From Agrocybe praecox (Eukaryota > Basidiomycota > Agaricomycetes > Agaricales > Agrocybaceae), in assembly GCA_964017145.1 (NCBI GenBank), contig OZ024843.1:2843001-2907000 (forward strand): DNA of 64,000 bases. The letters run 5' to 3'. Below, piece after piece: positions 10,893-22,311 of this stretch. The notes under the pieces are model-generated. The model was not told the DNA's origin. It saw only the letters and a program-made list of their open reading frames with translations, and searched no databases. Numbering within the stretch: position 1 is the first letter of the stretch; each line of letters opens with the position of its first letter. A program made the translations under genes and the position numbers.

Positions 10893-12260
10893 ATGTCTGC
10901 ACCGCCCGCGTCCCATTTAGACAATAAAGGTCCTCGCACAATCTCGGTTCCNNNNNNNNNNNNNNNNNNNNNNNNNNNNNNNNNNNNNNNNNNNNNNNNN
11001 NNNNNNNNNNNNNNNNNNNNNNNNNNNNNNNNNNNNNNNNNNNNNNNNNNNNNNNNNNNNNNNNNNNNNNNNNNNNNNNNNNNNNNNNNNNNNNNNNNNN
11101 NNNNNNNNNNNNNNNNNNNNNNNNNNNNNNNNNNNNNNNNNNNNNNNNNNNCCAGTACTAAACCGACCACTGTCCTCAGCATTGATTTGAATGGCAACGG
11201 CATGGCCCACATCGCTCAAGCCCCTACGCCGCCGCCTACGCAAATCAATCGTTTTGCACCGCATGTTCGACAATCATCATCATTGAGCAGCGCAGGCCTC
11301 CTTGGTAGCGGCGCTTCCATCACCTTTTCATCTATTCCTGCCGGTCAACCTTCTTCAAGACCGACTTCTTTACGCAATCCTGGAAGTATTGGGTCGATCA
11401 GCATGAACACGTTGCAGAATCCAGCTTATAGTAATGCGCCCTTGTCTGCTGTCCAGGCACCTCTGCATACAAGTCATCATCCGCGAAATAACCCTCGTCC
11501 ATCATCTCCTCCCCTTGATAATGCATCAGTTTTGACTTTGGCTTCCTCCGCATTTGGATTTCCGAATCGTCTTGGGACTCAGAATTATCCTCCATCAGCA
11601 ATCGGTGACTCCATGTCTCATTATGGAGGTAGCGTGACATTCCCTGATGCTGAGAGTGCGAGTCAGTACGTCCCAGGAGATGATGACAGGCTCGAGGAGC
11701 GAGATTTTGACGCCAGTGTCCGAGCTCTCCGGCCTAGAAGCTCAAGGAGAGGTAGTTGGGAGAGTGAGGCTAGTAAATGGAGCGCCGGGGTCCAAGGAAC
11801 ATCCATTGCAAGAGATCGAAGTCTGTGGACCGCCAATAGTTTACGGACAGGGACAGGGCATTTCAGCACCGAGAATGGAGAGAATTACGACGGTATAGAT
11901 GATCAAACTCAAGACGATATCACTCAAGAGGATGATGAATATGGGAAGTGCGAATCTCCTTTAGCTCTGTCCTTCCAAGGGGTTCACATCACTGTTGACC
12001 GACCACCTGAATCGCCCGTTGAGGTCGAGTCCAGTACTGAAAATAAGCAACAAGAAATTACTGCATCGAATGAGGGCGATGTTTCCAGTTTATCAGCTGT
12101 AGTGATACCACGGGCTTCAACGGATACAATCGCGCAGCCCGATGCAACACCTCAGATGCCGCTCCAAGAATTATCAGAAGAGAAATTACCAGATGCTTCG
12201 ACAAAAGCTTCTGATCCCAAACCCACCTTTGATAATACTCTGTTGAAGCCCGAGGCGTGA
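10893..12260 (+). CDS. Hypothetical protein interrupted by an assembly gap
   Basis: The start ATG is at 10893 (MSAPPASHLDNKG). Bases 10952-11151 are N, so about 66 codons or an intron are unknown and frame across the gap is not proven. After the gap the frame stays open to 12260. The protein is Ser/Pro-rich with no domain I recognise. Order-promoting patches are SVLTLASSAFGFPNR and RALRPRSSRRGSWESEASKW, which look like conserved short motifs. The C-terminal third is acidic. It is probably a disordered regulatory or scaffold protein. The total length cannot be stated. Confidence 0.72.
   Translation: MSAPPASHLDNKGPRTISVXXXXXXXXXXXXXXXXXXXXXXXXXXXXXXXXXXXXXXXXXXXXXXXXXXXXXXXXXXXXXXXXXXXXSTKPTTVLSIDLNGNGMAHIAQAPTPPPTQINRFAPHVRQSSSLSSAGLLGSGASITFSSIPAGQPSSRPTSLRNPGSIGSISMNTLQNPAYSNAPLSAVQAPLHTSHHPRNNPRPSSPPLDNASVLTLASSAFGFPNRLGTQNYPPSAIGDSMSHYGGSVTFPDAESASQYVPGDDDRLEERDFDASVRALRPRSSRRGSWESEASKWSAGVQGTSIARDRSLWTANSLRTGTGHFSTENGENYDGIDDQTQDDITQEDDEYGKCESPLALSFQGVHITVDRPPESPVEVESSTENKQQEITASNEGDVSSLSAVVIPRASTDTIAQPDATPQMPLQELSEEKLPDASTKASDPKPTFDNTLLKPEA
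10952..11151. other. Assembly gap of 200 N
   Basis: Exactly 200 unknown bases, a round number that may be a scaffolding placeholder or an estimate. It lies inside the coding region of the preceding entry, so the protein frame across it should not be trusted. Confidence 0.98.
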
Positions 12261-13203
12261 ACTTCGAGACTTCTGATGATAGACATTTCGACATCGCCAG
12301 CTTGATCCAATTATGCACCTTTATCGTATGATCTTCTCACTTATCTTTTTCTACAATTACTATACCACATTTTTTCGTGATCCTACTATTTTGTCTGTAC
12401 TCACTCCCAACTCTCCATTGTACGCATTTCCACCACATACATACTGCACATAGTCATTCTTTTTTACTTCTGTACAATCGAAACATTTTTGTACATTCAT
12501 TCCTTCTGCACCAATTATCGTACTGTTGATTCAGGACACGTTTCTTTTGCAAGTCTCAAAAGCATCATATTTATAGTTTGTCTGGACAAGAAGTCAAGTT
12601 GAATATTAATACAATTTTGAACATATACTCTTCGTGTGTTCATTGCTGTTATTGGCCACATGATTCGTTGAATGCTCTTCGATGTCATAGCTCTAAGCTA
12701 ACGGCAGTCTTTTCCACTTACCACATCATAAACGCGGACCGCTACCAAGTTGTACGCAAGAGTTCAGCAACCCTCAGTCAGTTCTTTCTATGATTCGTTT
12801 CGTACTATCGCAGTTCCTTCTTTTCTGATTGAACGAAAATCCATATCAGGTATTGTTCTGAAATCCAACCACTATTCGACTGTTGACGCGTTGACGACTA
12901 TGCTTAAAAGCTATTGCGAATAAAACTGGAATCATCATCTTCGGCTAGAGAAGGCTTCTTCTCCACACAAACAACTCTTTCACTTCCCCACACGGCTGGA
13001 GTAGGCGACGGTAACGCGTGTAACTTGGTCTTGTGAGCGAATACTACCTGGCACGATACGGCCCCGTCCCTCTGGCGTTTATATTTATGTCACTATATCC
13101 TCTTGTGGTACTAGCCTTCGTGGATTTCATAAAAGGACTATGGAGTTGGTCAGAAGCTCGAACCATCGCCCAACCTCTCAGGCTATTTTGGAACTGGACC
13201 AAT
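12261..13203. other. Intergenic region
   Basis: It contains the 3' flank of the gapped gene and the upstream region of the GH125 gene. It is pyrimidine-rich at 12320-12480. Nothing coding or structured is recognised. Confidence 0.5.
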
Positions 13204-15762
13204 ATGCGTTTTGGTACCCAACTTAGCAAGCTTTGGCAATTTGCCCTTGTCGCAACTGTAATCATTTCTGATGCTCATGCGCAATGCCCAGATTATACGG
13301 GCTACTCGCAAGTAATTCTACACCCTCGTCTTGTTGGGACCATCTCATTCTTAAATTCCGTTGACTTAGGTTCCTCATGATCCTCGCTCCAGTGGGCCTT
13401 TGGCATTGCCTTACATGAGGCCTGCTCCTGCCTGCAGGACATTTAATAGCACTGCAGTTGAGGTGTGTGCATTTCACAAATGAAAGAAAAGAGGGTTGTC
13501 ATTTATGCCTTTTGGAAACAGAAAGTGATAAGTGACATGAAGTCCTTATTAAAGGATCCCGATATCGCAAGACTTTTCGAAAACACATTTCCAAATACCC
13601 TCGGTAAGCTTTCAAGTTCTATATGAAATTTGAAATTTGCCGACTTCATAATTAACCACGTAGACACGACCGTCAAATACTTCAGTGAGGTTGGTCACGT
13701 ACATCACAGCATATCTTTATGAAATACTCATCGTGAATCTAGCCCCAGAACCTAGCGTTCATTATAACAGGAGTGCGTCACATTATCCCCTTTGCTTTCT
13801 AAAGCTCTTCTCAATCCATAACATTTTCGCTCTTGCAGGATATCACGTTTGTGTTTCTCTTTATCTCTGTCCCTCTGGCCACTCTAAAATTTGAATACGC
13901 ATTAACAGTGCTCAGTGGTTGCGTGATACGGCGAATCAGGTAAGGACGAGGAAAAGAATATTTTCTTCGTCGACCTTCTAATTCTTTCAAGTTCGCACAT
14001 TATCATTCGCTTCTTGCTGTCGATAAAGACTTGGCCACTCTTGTTAAGGCTGTTATTAACAACGAGGCACGCTACGTGGCCCAATACCCATACTGTGAGC
14101 ACACCAAAAAAGCGTTCGCATTTGTCTTGTTTATTACTTACTTTTGTTTCTTTCCAGGCGGATCATTCCAGCCGCCACCCGAGAGCGGACTTGCACCATC
14201 TCATAATGATTGGGCAGATGGTGTTACCGTTAATCCGTAAGACGTTTTTTTCTGGCGTGCACACGTTTGTCTGATTCTTCTGGAAGCCCTGTTAATAATC
14301 AAACCGTATTTGAATGCAAGGTATATAGAACTCAATCGTCAGTCATCGAGAACTTACCAAGGATCTACTTTTTTTTTTTTAGTACGAACTCGATTCTCTT
14401 TGCGGATTCCTAAAACTCTCAAGATCCTACTACGATGCTACCAAGGATACGTCCTTTATGAACTCGAACTGTGAGCGTGTAGTGGAAGCCACCAGCCACA
14501 ACATAAATAACTTATTATTTTTCAATACAGGGCGTGCTGCTGTTGACCAGATATTCCGGGTGATCAATGAACAATCTCAGAGTACATTCGATAAGAATTT
14601 CAACTTCGTTTCGTTTTACAACTGGACTGGTGGTAACGGTGCTCTGTCGCCCATGGTTCCGAACCATGGCAATGGCGAGCCGAAAGCATACACTGGTCTT
14701 GTTGGAACGCACCACAGGCCCTCGGATGATCTCAGCGTTTTTGGTAAGATTTTACTTCACAAATATTCGGTCTGTAGAATACTTAATTTCTTCATAGCTT
14801 TTCTCACACCGGCTAATGCGATGCTGAGTGTTGAATTGACCAACTTGGCAAGGATTCTCGACGCTACGGGTCAACTTCACAACGTCAGTCAACAAGCCAA
14901 ACAATGGAGCTCTACCATCAGCAGCGCGATCTGGAAGACGACGGTAAGGACCTACACAAAAACTTCAAAAATTTAAGCTCAAGTGGGGTCTTAGGTTGTG
15001 GATAACATTTTCGCCTACGAAACAAACGGTAAATATCAACGTTCAGAACCTCAGCAATTAACTGAATTTGCCTATATTATCTAGGTCTTGGTAGTCGTTA
15101 TGTTATGGATGATGCCAACGTACCTGTATGTGCTTACTTTCTTAATTATTCCTGTTATTCCTAGCTAAAGCAAGGTGGCGTTATATGTAGTCACTTCTCT
15201 CCCTTCCATACCTTGGGTTCCTCGACAAGCAGAACCCTACATACGTCGCCACCAGGAACTTACTACTTTCCCGTAATAATCCTTACTTTGCTGCAGGGAA
15301 AACCTTCAACGGCGTTGGGTAGGTGATTTGGGTAGTTGGTGGTCAATTTACTTGACTGATTTTATTTAGAGGACCACATGTTGATCCGTGGCACCCATGG
15401 TGGGTTTAGGCGCTCAATCAATATTATGGCGATACTGATCATTGTCACGCAGGCCTATGTCCCATATATCAGCAATCTTTGGTACAGATGACGATCAGGA
15501 AATTCTAAAATCTTTGTACATCATTGCGAATGTACGCTTGCTTACTTCTACCTTTCTTTTATATCTGCTAACTCCACCTTCACAGAATACGAACGGCCTT
15601 GGACTGATCCACGAGTCTCAGTCAATTTATGATCCGACTTCGTACACCAGGAGTTGGTTCGCATGGGCCAATAGTTTCTTCGCGGAAATGATTTTGGATT
15701 TGGCGGATAGAAAACCCGGGCTCATCTTGAAGACAAACAAGAGCTACAAACCTGGCCAATAA
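13204..15762 (+). CDS. Secreted GH125 exo-alpha-1,6-mannosidase
   Basis: Nineteen exons close in frame to 509 residues (ends 13204-13311 and 15586-15762). The start at 13204 gives a clean signal peptide, MRFGTQLSKLWQFALVATVI..DAHA, before QCPDYTGYS. Family GH125 marks follow in order: ENTFPNTLDTTVKYF, FIITGDITAQWLRDTANQ, ARYVAQYPYC, HNDWADG, GLVGTHHRPSDDL, YVMDDANVPSLLSLPYLG, GVGGPH and GLIHESQS. In the characterised family the RPSDD aspartate is the acid and the HES glutamate the base of an inverting, metal-independent reaction. The likely role is release of alpha-1,6-mannose from fungal cell-wall mannan or N-glycans outside the cell. Exons 5, 6 and 7 are only 30, 8 and 31 nt. Internal in-frame ATGs upstream (for example 13087) would spoil the signal peptide. 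Confidence 0.93.
13839..13846 (+). other. Eight-nucleotide microexon of the GH125 gene
   Basis: The bases GATATCAC are flanked by introns 13773-13838 (66 nt) and 13847-13908 (62 nt). They supply the Asp-Ile and two bases of the Thr codon of the conserved ITGDI motif. Without this exon the frame and the motif are both lost. Confidence 0.8.
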
Positions 15763-16191
15763 TTACTATCATAGTAAGAGTAAGCCTAGTGAATCCAAAC
15801 GGTGGATATATGTGGTGTAAGTACTAACTATTAGCAAATATTTAGTTGACATGCTTGCTGTTTCATTGGCTATACATTTAATGTTTGATTTGAGTAAAAG
15901 GGAACGGTTTCAGATCGCGCAGCACTTGTACACAGGCGTTTCTTTGTTAGTTTGGCGTCGGGTCGCTCGCAGCAGGCGACGCCGCTCGTAAGCGAGACCC
16001 GCAGTGCTGATGCAAGCACATGCAAACAATGGGGATTTCCACATTCGTCAATGTCGTCCAGCACAAGCGACCTATTTAAGCCATTCAACTGAGACGACAT
16101 TGTCAATCTCGACAGGTCCCATGTCCATGTTCTTTAGCTTTCTCTCATAATACAGGTCTTTCTTTTGCTTAGATCACAAGTTATCTGTTAA
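15763..16191. promoter_or_regulatory. Intergenic region with promoter of the C2 gene
   Basis: It holds the GH125 3' flank and the promoter of the next gene. A TATA-like TATTTAAG lies at 16073-16080, about 112 bases before the ATG at 16192. A GC-rich patch with the palindromic-looking GGCGACGCCGCTCG sits near 15977-15990. No gene seen. Confidence 0.45.
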
Positions 16192-18505
16192 ATGTCGGCC
16201 ACACCACGCGAAATCGGGACGCTCATCGTAGTCGTACTAAGGGCTGTGAGTTGTGCTTGCCACATGCATGAGCGCTTCATCTGACTTGGTCATAGAACCA
16301 TCTACCGAATAAACGTCACATAGGAAAGCAAGATCCATACTGTCTTGTAACAGTCAACGGTGAAAAGCGGAGGACGAAAGCTATCAAACGCGGTGGCCAA
16401 CACCCTGAATGGGATGAGGAAATCCGGTTCACTCTCTTTGAAGATGTCGACGACGTGTTGGCTCGTACCGCTCATGCGAATGGGACACCTCCTTTACCCC
16501 CACCCAAAGATGACAAGAAAGTATTAAAAAGAATTAAAGGTGGCAAGACGATGAAAGTGGCATGCTATGCCGACGATCCTCGGGAACCCGACTTGATTGG
16601 AGAAGCAGAGGTCGATCTTACTGAAGTGTTGACGAAGGGAGAGACTGATGGTAAAGGTTTCTGGTCTAATCTTTGTTGAACGATTTCTCACATTCCCCTA
16701 ATCAGAATGGTTCACTCTGACATACAAGGACAAGTTCGCAGGGAAGGTTTATCTGGAACTAACCTTCTGGTCCAATGTAAGCTTGTCGTTCCTGTGGAGG
16801 TCATCAGCTAATTGTCATTTTGAATGTAGGAACGTCCTCCAGAGAAAAAACAAGCGCAAAAACCGCCCAAAAACAACAAGCTATATGCTGGTCCAGGCTC
16901 CTTTGTTCCTTTAGGCGAAGTTCCACCGGGTTCAACAAGGCTTGATCCTATGTATGACAACCATTCGAGGCAAAACTCTGACGCTGCCCCTATTCCTTCG
17001 TCTCTGAGAGCGTCCTCTTCTGCTGCCAATTTAGATTTATATGTTGCTCCATATGAACGCAGCCGCATCAACCAACGCGTGGATAACTTGGCTCAAGAAT
17101 TCAGTGAATTTGGGGTTTCTGGAAGGAGAGAAAGCTTTCCCGTGAGTTTATTCTTATTTTTTTGCAGGACGTCTTTTGAAAACACCCCCTTTCTCAGCCC
17201 GTCCCAGGGTCATACTCTCAACAACACCATCCCGACCTCGGACAATCTGTAACATCAACACATTCCTCCTATAGTTATGAGATGAACATACCAGAGACCT
17301 TGTCCATATATAATCCTTACGATCGCCCTCTATCATCCATCGGTAATGGGGTAACTCACCAACAAATATCATCAAGTAATCAGTCAATATATCCACCTTC
17401 GAGTTACCAGCCTCCATACGAAACGACGTCACCAGCAACATATCAAGCACCTACTCGTGGACCTAGGCATAGTGTTCCTACATCTTCCGGCTTCATGCCG
17501 ATATCTCAATCTTCAGGCTTTGTTCCCCTTCAATCACATATGTCGGAACCTTCTGGATTTGCCCCTCCCCTTTCTCATACGCCTGCACCCATGACGTACA
17601 ACTCCCAGTTTCACCAGCCACCTAGTCAACCTGCATACCCTCCCGCATCTCATACTCCCAATCCTACGAATAATGGTTCTTACCTTCAACATTCAACGTC
17701 CCTTTCTTTCCACCCCCAACAATTATCAGCATCGCAATCATACAATTATCCTGTTTACAGCATACCTCCATCGGCATCAGCTCCTCAGCAATTTGTCTCT
17801 TCTGTTTCCCAGCCCAATTTACCTCATCATGCCAATGCCGCTCCTCAAATTTTTTCACCCCCTCCCCAAGATATACAGCATTCACAAGGTCCTCAACCAC
17901 CTCATGCTACTCATATCAATGGACAGTCGTCGCGCCCATTGCCACAGCAGCCGCAGGTAGTTTATGCTCAACAACCTCCGGCGCATCAGACATCCATCAC
18001 AAGCTCTCACTCGCTCCCTCACCCAAGTGGGTTTACACAGCAAACGACTCATTTCAGCCCACCTCAGCCGAATAATATGTACCCTGTGACCAATGGGTTT
18101 GCCTCTATTCCACCGCCGCCACCACCACCTCTTCAGTATAACTCCTCCCCTTCCATGGCTACGACGAACCCGAACCCTTTGCCAATCCCACCACCACCCC
18201 CACCACCCCCTTTGTCTGGTGCTAGTTCAGAACCTCGCCGTCGTGCCAGTCTGCCGCAACCCCCTGTGTTCCAGCAATCACAACAACATTCGCTTCCTCC
18301 ACCTCCACCACCTCCACCTCCTGTTGAATATTATAACCAGAATAATTTACCCCCTCCCCCTCCACCAATGGGCTCTAAAAACGGTTCTCATAGCGGTTAT
18401 CACTCAGGCCTACCTCCAAGGCCTCCAATGGTTGATGAATATGGCCAGTGGACCCAGCCCGGTCATGCTCTTTCACCCGGGCAACAGACATCACAAGCAT
18501 ATTGA
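16192..18505 (+). CDS. Fic1/Inn1-like C2-domain ingression protein
   Basis: Five exons (16192-16245, 16296-16650, 16706-16776, 16830-17141, 17198-18505) give 699 residues. An N-terminal C2 domain covers about residues 8-160 (TLIVVVLRA, NKRHIGKQDPYCLVTVNG, HPEWDEEIRFTLFED, ADDPREPDLIGEAEVDL). The rest is a long disordered tail rich in Pro, Ser, Gln and His with several runs of six to eight prolines and many P-x-x-P sites. This layout is that of Fic1/Inn1, which bind membrane with the C2 domain and SH3 proteins (such as Cdc15/Hof1 types) with the tail during septum ingression at cytokinesis. Assignment rests on domain order, since C2 plus Pro-rich tail is not unique. It is convergent with the following small gene. 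Confidence 0.82.
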
Positions 18506-18719
18506 TCTTGATATGAACTAAATAAGTTATCCATTTTTTGCATTATACGTCGAAGTGTTATGATAAGTTATGATAACGTCAACAAGGACTCGAATATCAA
18601 ATAGTTATTCTGTTTAGGATAATGAAATCAAGCGTACATTCACATTGCATTCGCATGACAGGATATCAGAGCAGTTATCGTCAAGAGTAACAATTCATTT
18701 AACTGCAATGACCTTCAAC

Positions 18720-19219
18720 CTAAGGGATTTGGTCTCTCTCCAACGCTCTAGCTTCTTTCCATTTTGCTATTTCTGTTTCGGTAGCTATTACCCCTTTGCG
18801 CGCGAGGTCCAAACGAGCCTCTTTTCGTAGGTCATTTTCCTCTCGTCTCCTTCTGTTCTCGTGTTCCAACAGAGCAGATTCAGCGCCAAACACTAGACCG
18901 ACAATAGTGACTTGAGTATTAAAAAAGAAAGATCTTGCTCGTTAGATGGTCTCAGACCGCACAGACAGTGCTCAAGAAACGCACATCCCGATACCATGAA
19001 TCCCTTAGCTGCGAGAGTTTGTCGCCTAGTAAACCGCGCATAAGTTTTCTCGTGTATAGATTCGTGTTATAATTACCTGAAAAACGGCCATAAATGATGC
19101 CCAATGACGGCCAGCCCAACACCAATGGCAGTAGTACGAGCAGCTCCTGCTATAGCAGCCTTCGATTGAAGTTCGTATGCCCTCTCAACATCTTCTCGTT
19201 GTTGTCTGGTCCGGGACAT
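18720..19219 (-). CDS. Small HIG1/RCF2-like mitochondrial membrane protein
   Basis: Exons 19077-19219, 18985-19025 and 18720-18910 close in frame to 124 residues from the ATG at 19219 (MSRTRQQREDVERAY). Two hydrophobic segments, TAIGVGLAVIGHHLWPF and KGFMVSGFTIVGLVFGAE, are joined by RRQTLAA. The pattern resembles the N-terminal membrane part of Rcf2, a respiratory supercomplex factor of the mitochondrial inner membrane. The tail is charged and helical (EHENRRRREENDLRKEARLD). The frame is open for 27 more residues upstream (to 19300) and an upstream exon cannot be excluded. Gene reality is well supported by splicing; the Rcf2 link is by resemblance only. Confidence 0.72.
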
Positions 19220-19808
19220 GGAAAGTAGCCAAGAATCGTACCGACCTGGAGGCCTGGAGCGTTGAAGTTGAAGGTGTTGGTGTTCAATATTCAATATCAA
19301 TGCCAGTGAATGTTTCGTCGCTTACCTAAACTGATTACTTAGATTTCCAGTGCACGCCTATAGACGCCTACCATGACTCTTGTAGCCGGCGGCGGTAATG
19401 ATCTGCTGGAACATATTTCAAGACTCAGCTAGAGGCATAGGGTCTTTCCAGACTATTTACATTCGAGAAAATCCGAAGCATCACAGTAAACCAGTAAACG
19501 TAGAGTTTTTGTTTGGCGATTAGATTAGATTTTTGAAAGTTATTTGGCTTTATGTATATACTGCACTGAACTTGAACCAAACTTGAACTTGAACTATTCA
19601 AGCAAGTCTGAGGTCTTTTGCTCTATTGCTAGCTAGCTATCATCTATATCCCGCTATGCCCTGATGGATAAGTGTAATTCAGTCGTCCCATCGCAAGAAA
19701 TTCGGAAACACTGATATTACTCCTCTCTGGACGGGTAGATGCTATTTTCCTCGATAGATCCCTAGACCATGAATATAGACCGGATGAATTGCATACTAGG
19801 GGGGAACC
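19220..19808. other. Divergent intergenic region
   Basis: Between the small membrane protein (-) and the WD40 gene (+). It may include their unresolved 5' exons. The stretch 19500-19640 is AT-rich with TTGAACTTGAAC-type direct repeats (about 19567-19592). Confidence 0.4.
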
Positions 19809-22180
19809 ATGTCCCCCCGATTTGGACCTGAAAAAGAGCCTCAAAAAGAGCCTTCAAAAAAATTCGTCAGAAGAATCAATCATTTTGTACGTGGTCAATA
19901 CTTATTCCTCAAATTTGTTTGACAACTCTCTTACATGCCAATTCTCTAGGAGAGGTAATTTGAGGGCGCTCGAGGGCCGTATCAGTAACATTGGTGCAAA
20001 AACGAGGGTGGAGACATTGGAACCGCCGTCAACGGGGTCAAGTTGTGACTACCCGTGGAGATCAGCACATGCGTTCTCAAGCTCAAGGTCTCCGAGTGCT
20101 AGCGACTCCGGGGACACTGAGATGCCCAATAAATTTCTTCCCCCGATGTACAGGCGAAAGCAGTGGGTAGTTGAAACCAAAAATATGAAGGTTGAAGGAT
20201 GTACAGTCCTTCTTGACAACTTACCCAGACTATCCACAAAGATACAAGCACAGGTTTACGACCTTCTTCGTGGGCTAGGACTTGCGGATCAGATGTTCGT
20301 TTTTAGGCTCTATCCATTCCACTGGTGCTAATTGTCAAATTTTGTATCACATAGTATAGTCGAAGCCAGTGGGAATGGCACCATTTTCGTGAAATTTTCT
20401 CATCCGCATGTCGCTAACGCTGCCTACGCCATCTTACTTGCGCGTGGTTGTGTTCTATGGAATACTGAGGACTCAGACGATGATGAGCCCGTTGAAATTT
20501 CTATTGGCGATGAGGGCAGTAAATCAAGTGAAGTGGAAGCTGTCGTCGTTCAATGCAATAGTCCGAGTGCCCTGACGATTGGCACCAAATTGTCGGGCAT
20601 TTTAGAGGAGGAAGATCTTTACCGGAATCTGGCAAAAGATATTTATGACGACGATACGGAAAATTCCAGCGGGTCTGACATTGATTCTTCCCCATCTGCA
20701 AAACCTTCACCGTTACTTCCTGCGGTGGAAGAAAATGTCAACTATTATTTTAACTCCAGTCAGGAAGAACTTGGTGTGCACTTATCTAAAGCCTTCGAAC
20801 CACCCTACTCAGGAACAGTGGCAAATGATTACCCATTAAATGATGTCGGGGCTATCAAAACACGATCCTGTGCTTCTCGTGCCCACAGAGCGCCAAAAAA
20901 TCGCGAGAACGATCAGCCAATCCATACATTTCATTTTAACCACGTACCCATTCCAAAGTCCCCACACAACCGAGCTAGGAGAGTGTTGATTCCGAAAAAT
21001 GACCGGCCTTTTATAACTGTCTCGATGAGGGCCGACATACAGTTATTTCACCGTCAGAAACCACAGTGCGTGATAGTCTTTTTTTATATGCCCAACATAT
21101 ATTTAACCATTATCTTCAGCCACCGTTTATCAACGTACTCCAAACCTAATTATTCGACATATCGACATACTGTTGATGCAGCCATTTGTGGAGAAACGAC
21201 GATTATAGCCTATGACCATGGTCCGTATCAGGTCTCCCTGCTCAGGTTTAGCTCTGAGGTGCGAAGCTTAAGTGGACACGAATCCTTCGCTTGCTCATTG
21301 CTCATTGAAGTCACAGGATCATTCGCTGAGTCTTAATGACTTACAGCTCAAACCTCATCAAGTGTCCCTCGATGCTCGGAATTCAAAATCAACAGGAGCT
21401 ATAAGCTGCCTCGCGGCGAAGCCCATGACTAACGACCATTTCAAATTCTTCACTGGCGGCCACGATAGGTCATTGTATATTTGGAATGTCAAAGCTTCGA
21501 ATTCGATAACAACGGAGAGATTGACAACTCTTACAACAATCCCAGAAGCACTCGCTTTTCGGCATGGATCCTTGCTAATTGGCACCTCGAGAAAGCTAAT
21601 GCAGGTCGATTTGAAGCATTTGATGTCTACCCCCAAATGCACTCAATTATCCAATAGTATTCATCAAATACACATTGACGAGCAGGCGCCAAATATTGCC
21701 CTCTTGGAGGTAAGTCCTATATAAGTCATGCATTTTGCCCAGCTTAGGTCTAATGTCTTATATTAGGTCAATAGTCTGGATTTCCAGGTACAAATGTATG
21801 ACGAGAGGATAGAGCATGGCTTTGATAGAACTGCAGACTGTTACTTCGGTGCCAGGCAGGCTTCAACCCCTGCTCAGGCTAATCGCGGAGATGTCAAGTC
21901 CTCTATGTTTGTCAAGGGATATCAAGACGGCACTGTTTGCATGTGGGATTTTCGTAATACAAAGGTATGCATACCTAGTTTCGGAACACTAAACCATATC
22001 ACTAATATACTCGTCCTTATCATATTTCACTCCCAGATACCCGTACTAACACACCAGTTTAAGGATATGGGACCTATCGTTCACACAGTTTTCGCTGCTG
22101 GAGGTATAGCTTGCTATCAGGAAAATAGCCTCACGTTCGTTGACCTATATGGAGGAGACAGTCTAATTGTCGATAAGTGA
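19809..22180 (+). CDS. WD40-repeat protein with RRM-like N-terminal domain
   Basis: The 5' end is unresolved: an ATG at 19809 opens a frame that I could not splice cleanly into the main exon, which is clearly coding from about 19950. Later introns are 20295-20354, one near 21062-21120, 21259-21310, 21710-21766 and 21965-22036. A region starting CTVLLDNLPRLSTKIQAQ and continuing IIVEASGNGTIFVKFSH has the alternation of an RRM. A Ser/Asp-rich linker follows. The C-terminal half has WD40 blades, best seen in FFTGGHDRSLYIWNVK and GYQDGTVCMWDFRNTK, and ends YGGDSLIVDK. I do not recognise the orthologue. RRM-like plus WD40 suggests a scaffold in an RNA- or chromatin-linked complex, but this is inference. 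Confidence 0.72.
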
Positions 22181-22311
22181 TTTATATTCCACACCTGCTC
22201 TGTATATATCACACTCGCTAAATTAATAACCCGTAATCATGTCCGTCTACGTTCTAACATCAAGGCCTACCGAGCCTTCTTCCAATGTAAATTTGGAATG
22301 CCTAGTGTTAT

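Noticed and set aside
10206..10916. 236-codon minus-strand frame opposite LEU1
   Set aside because: Shadow of the LEU1 last exon and its 3' flank; no protein features.
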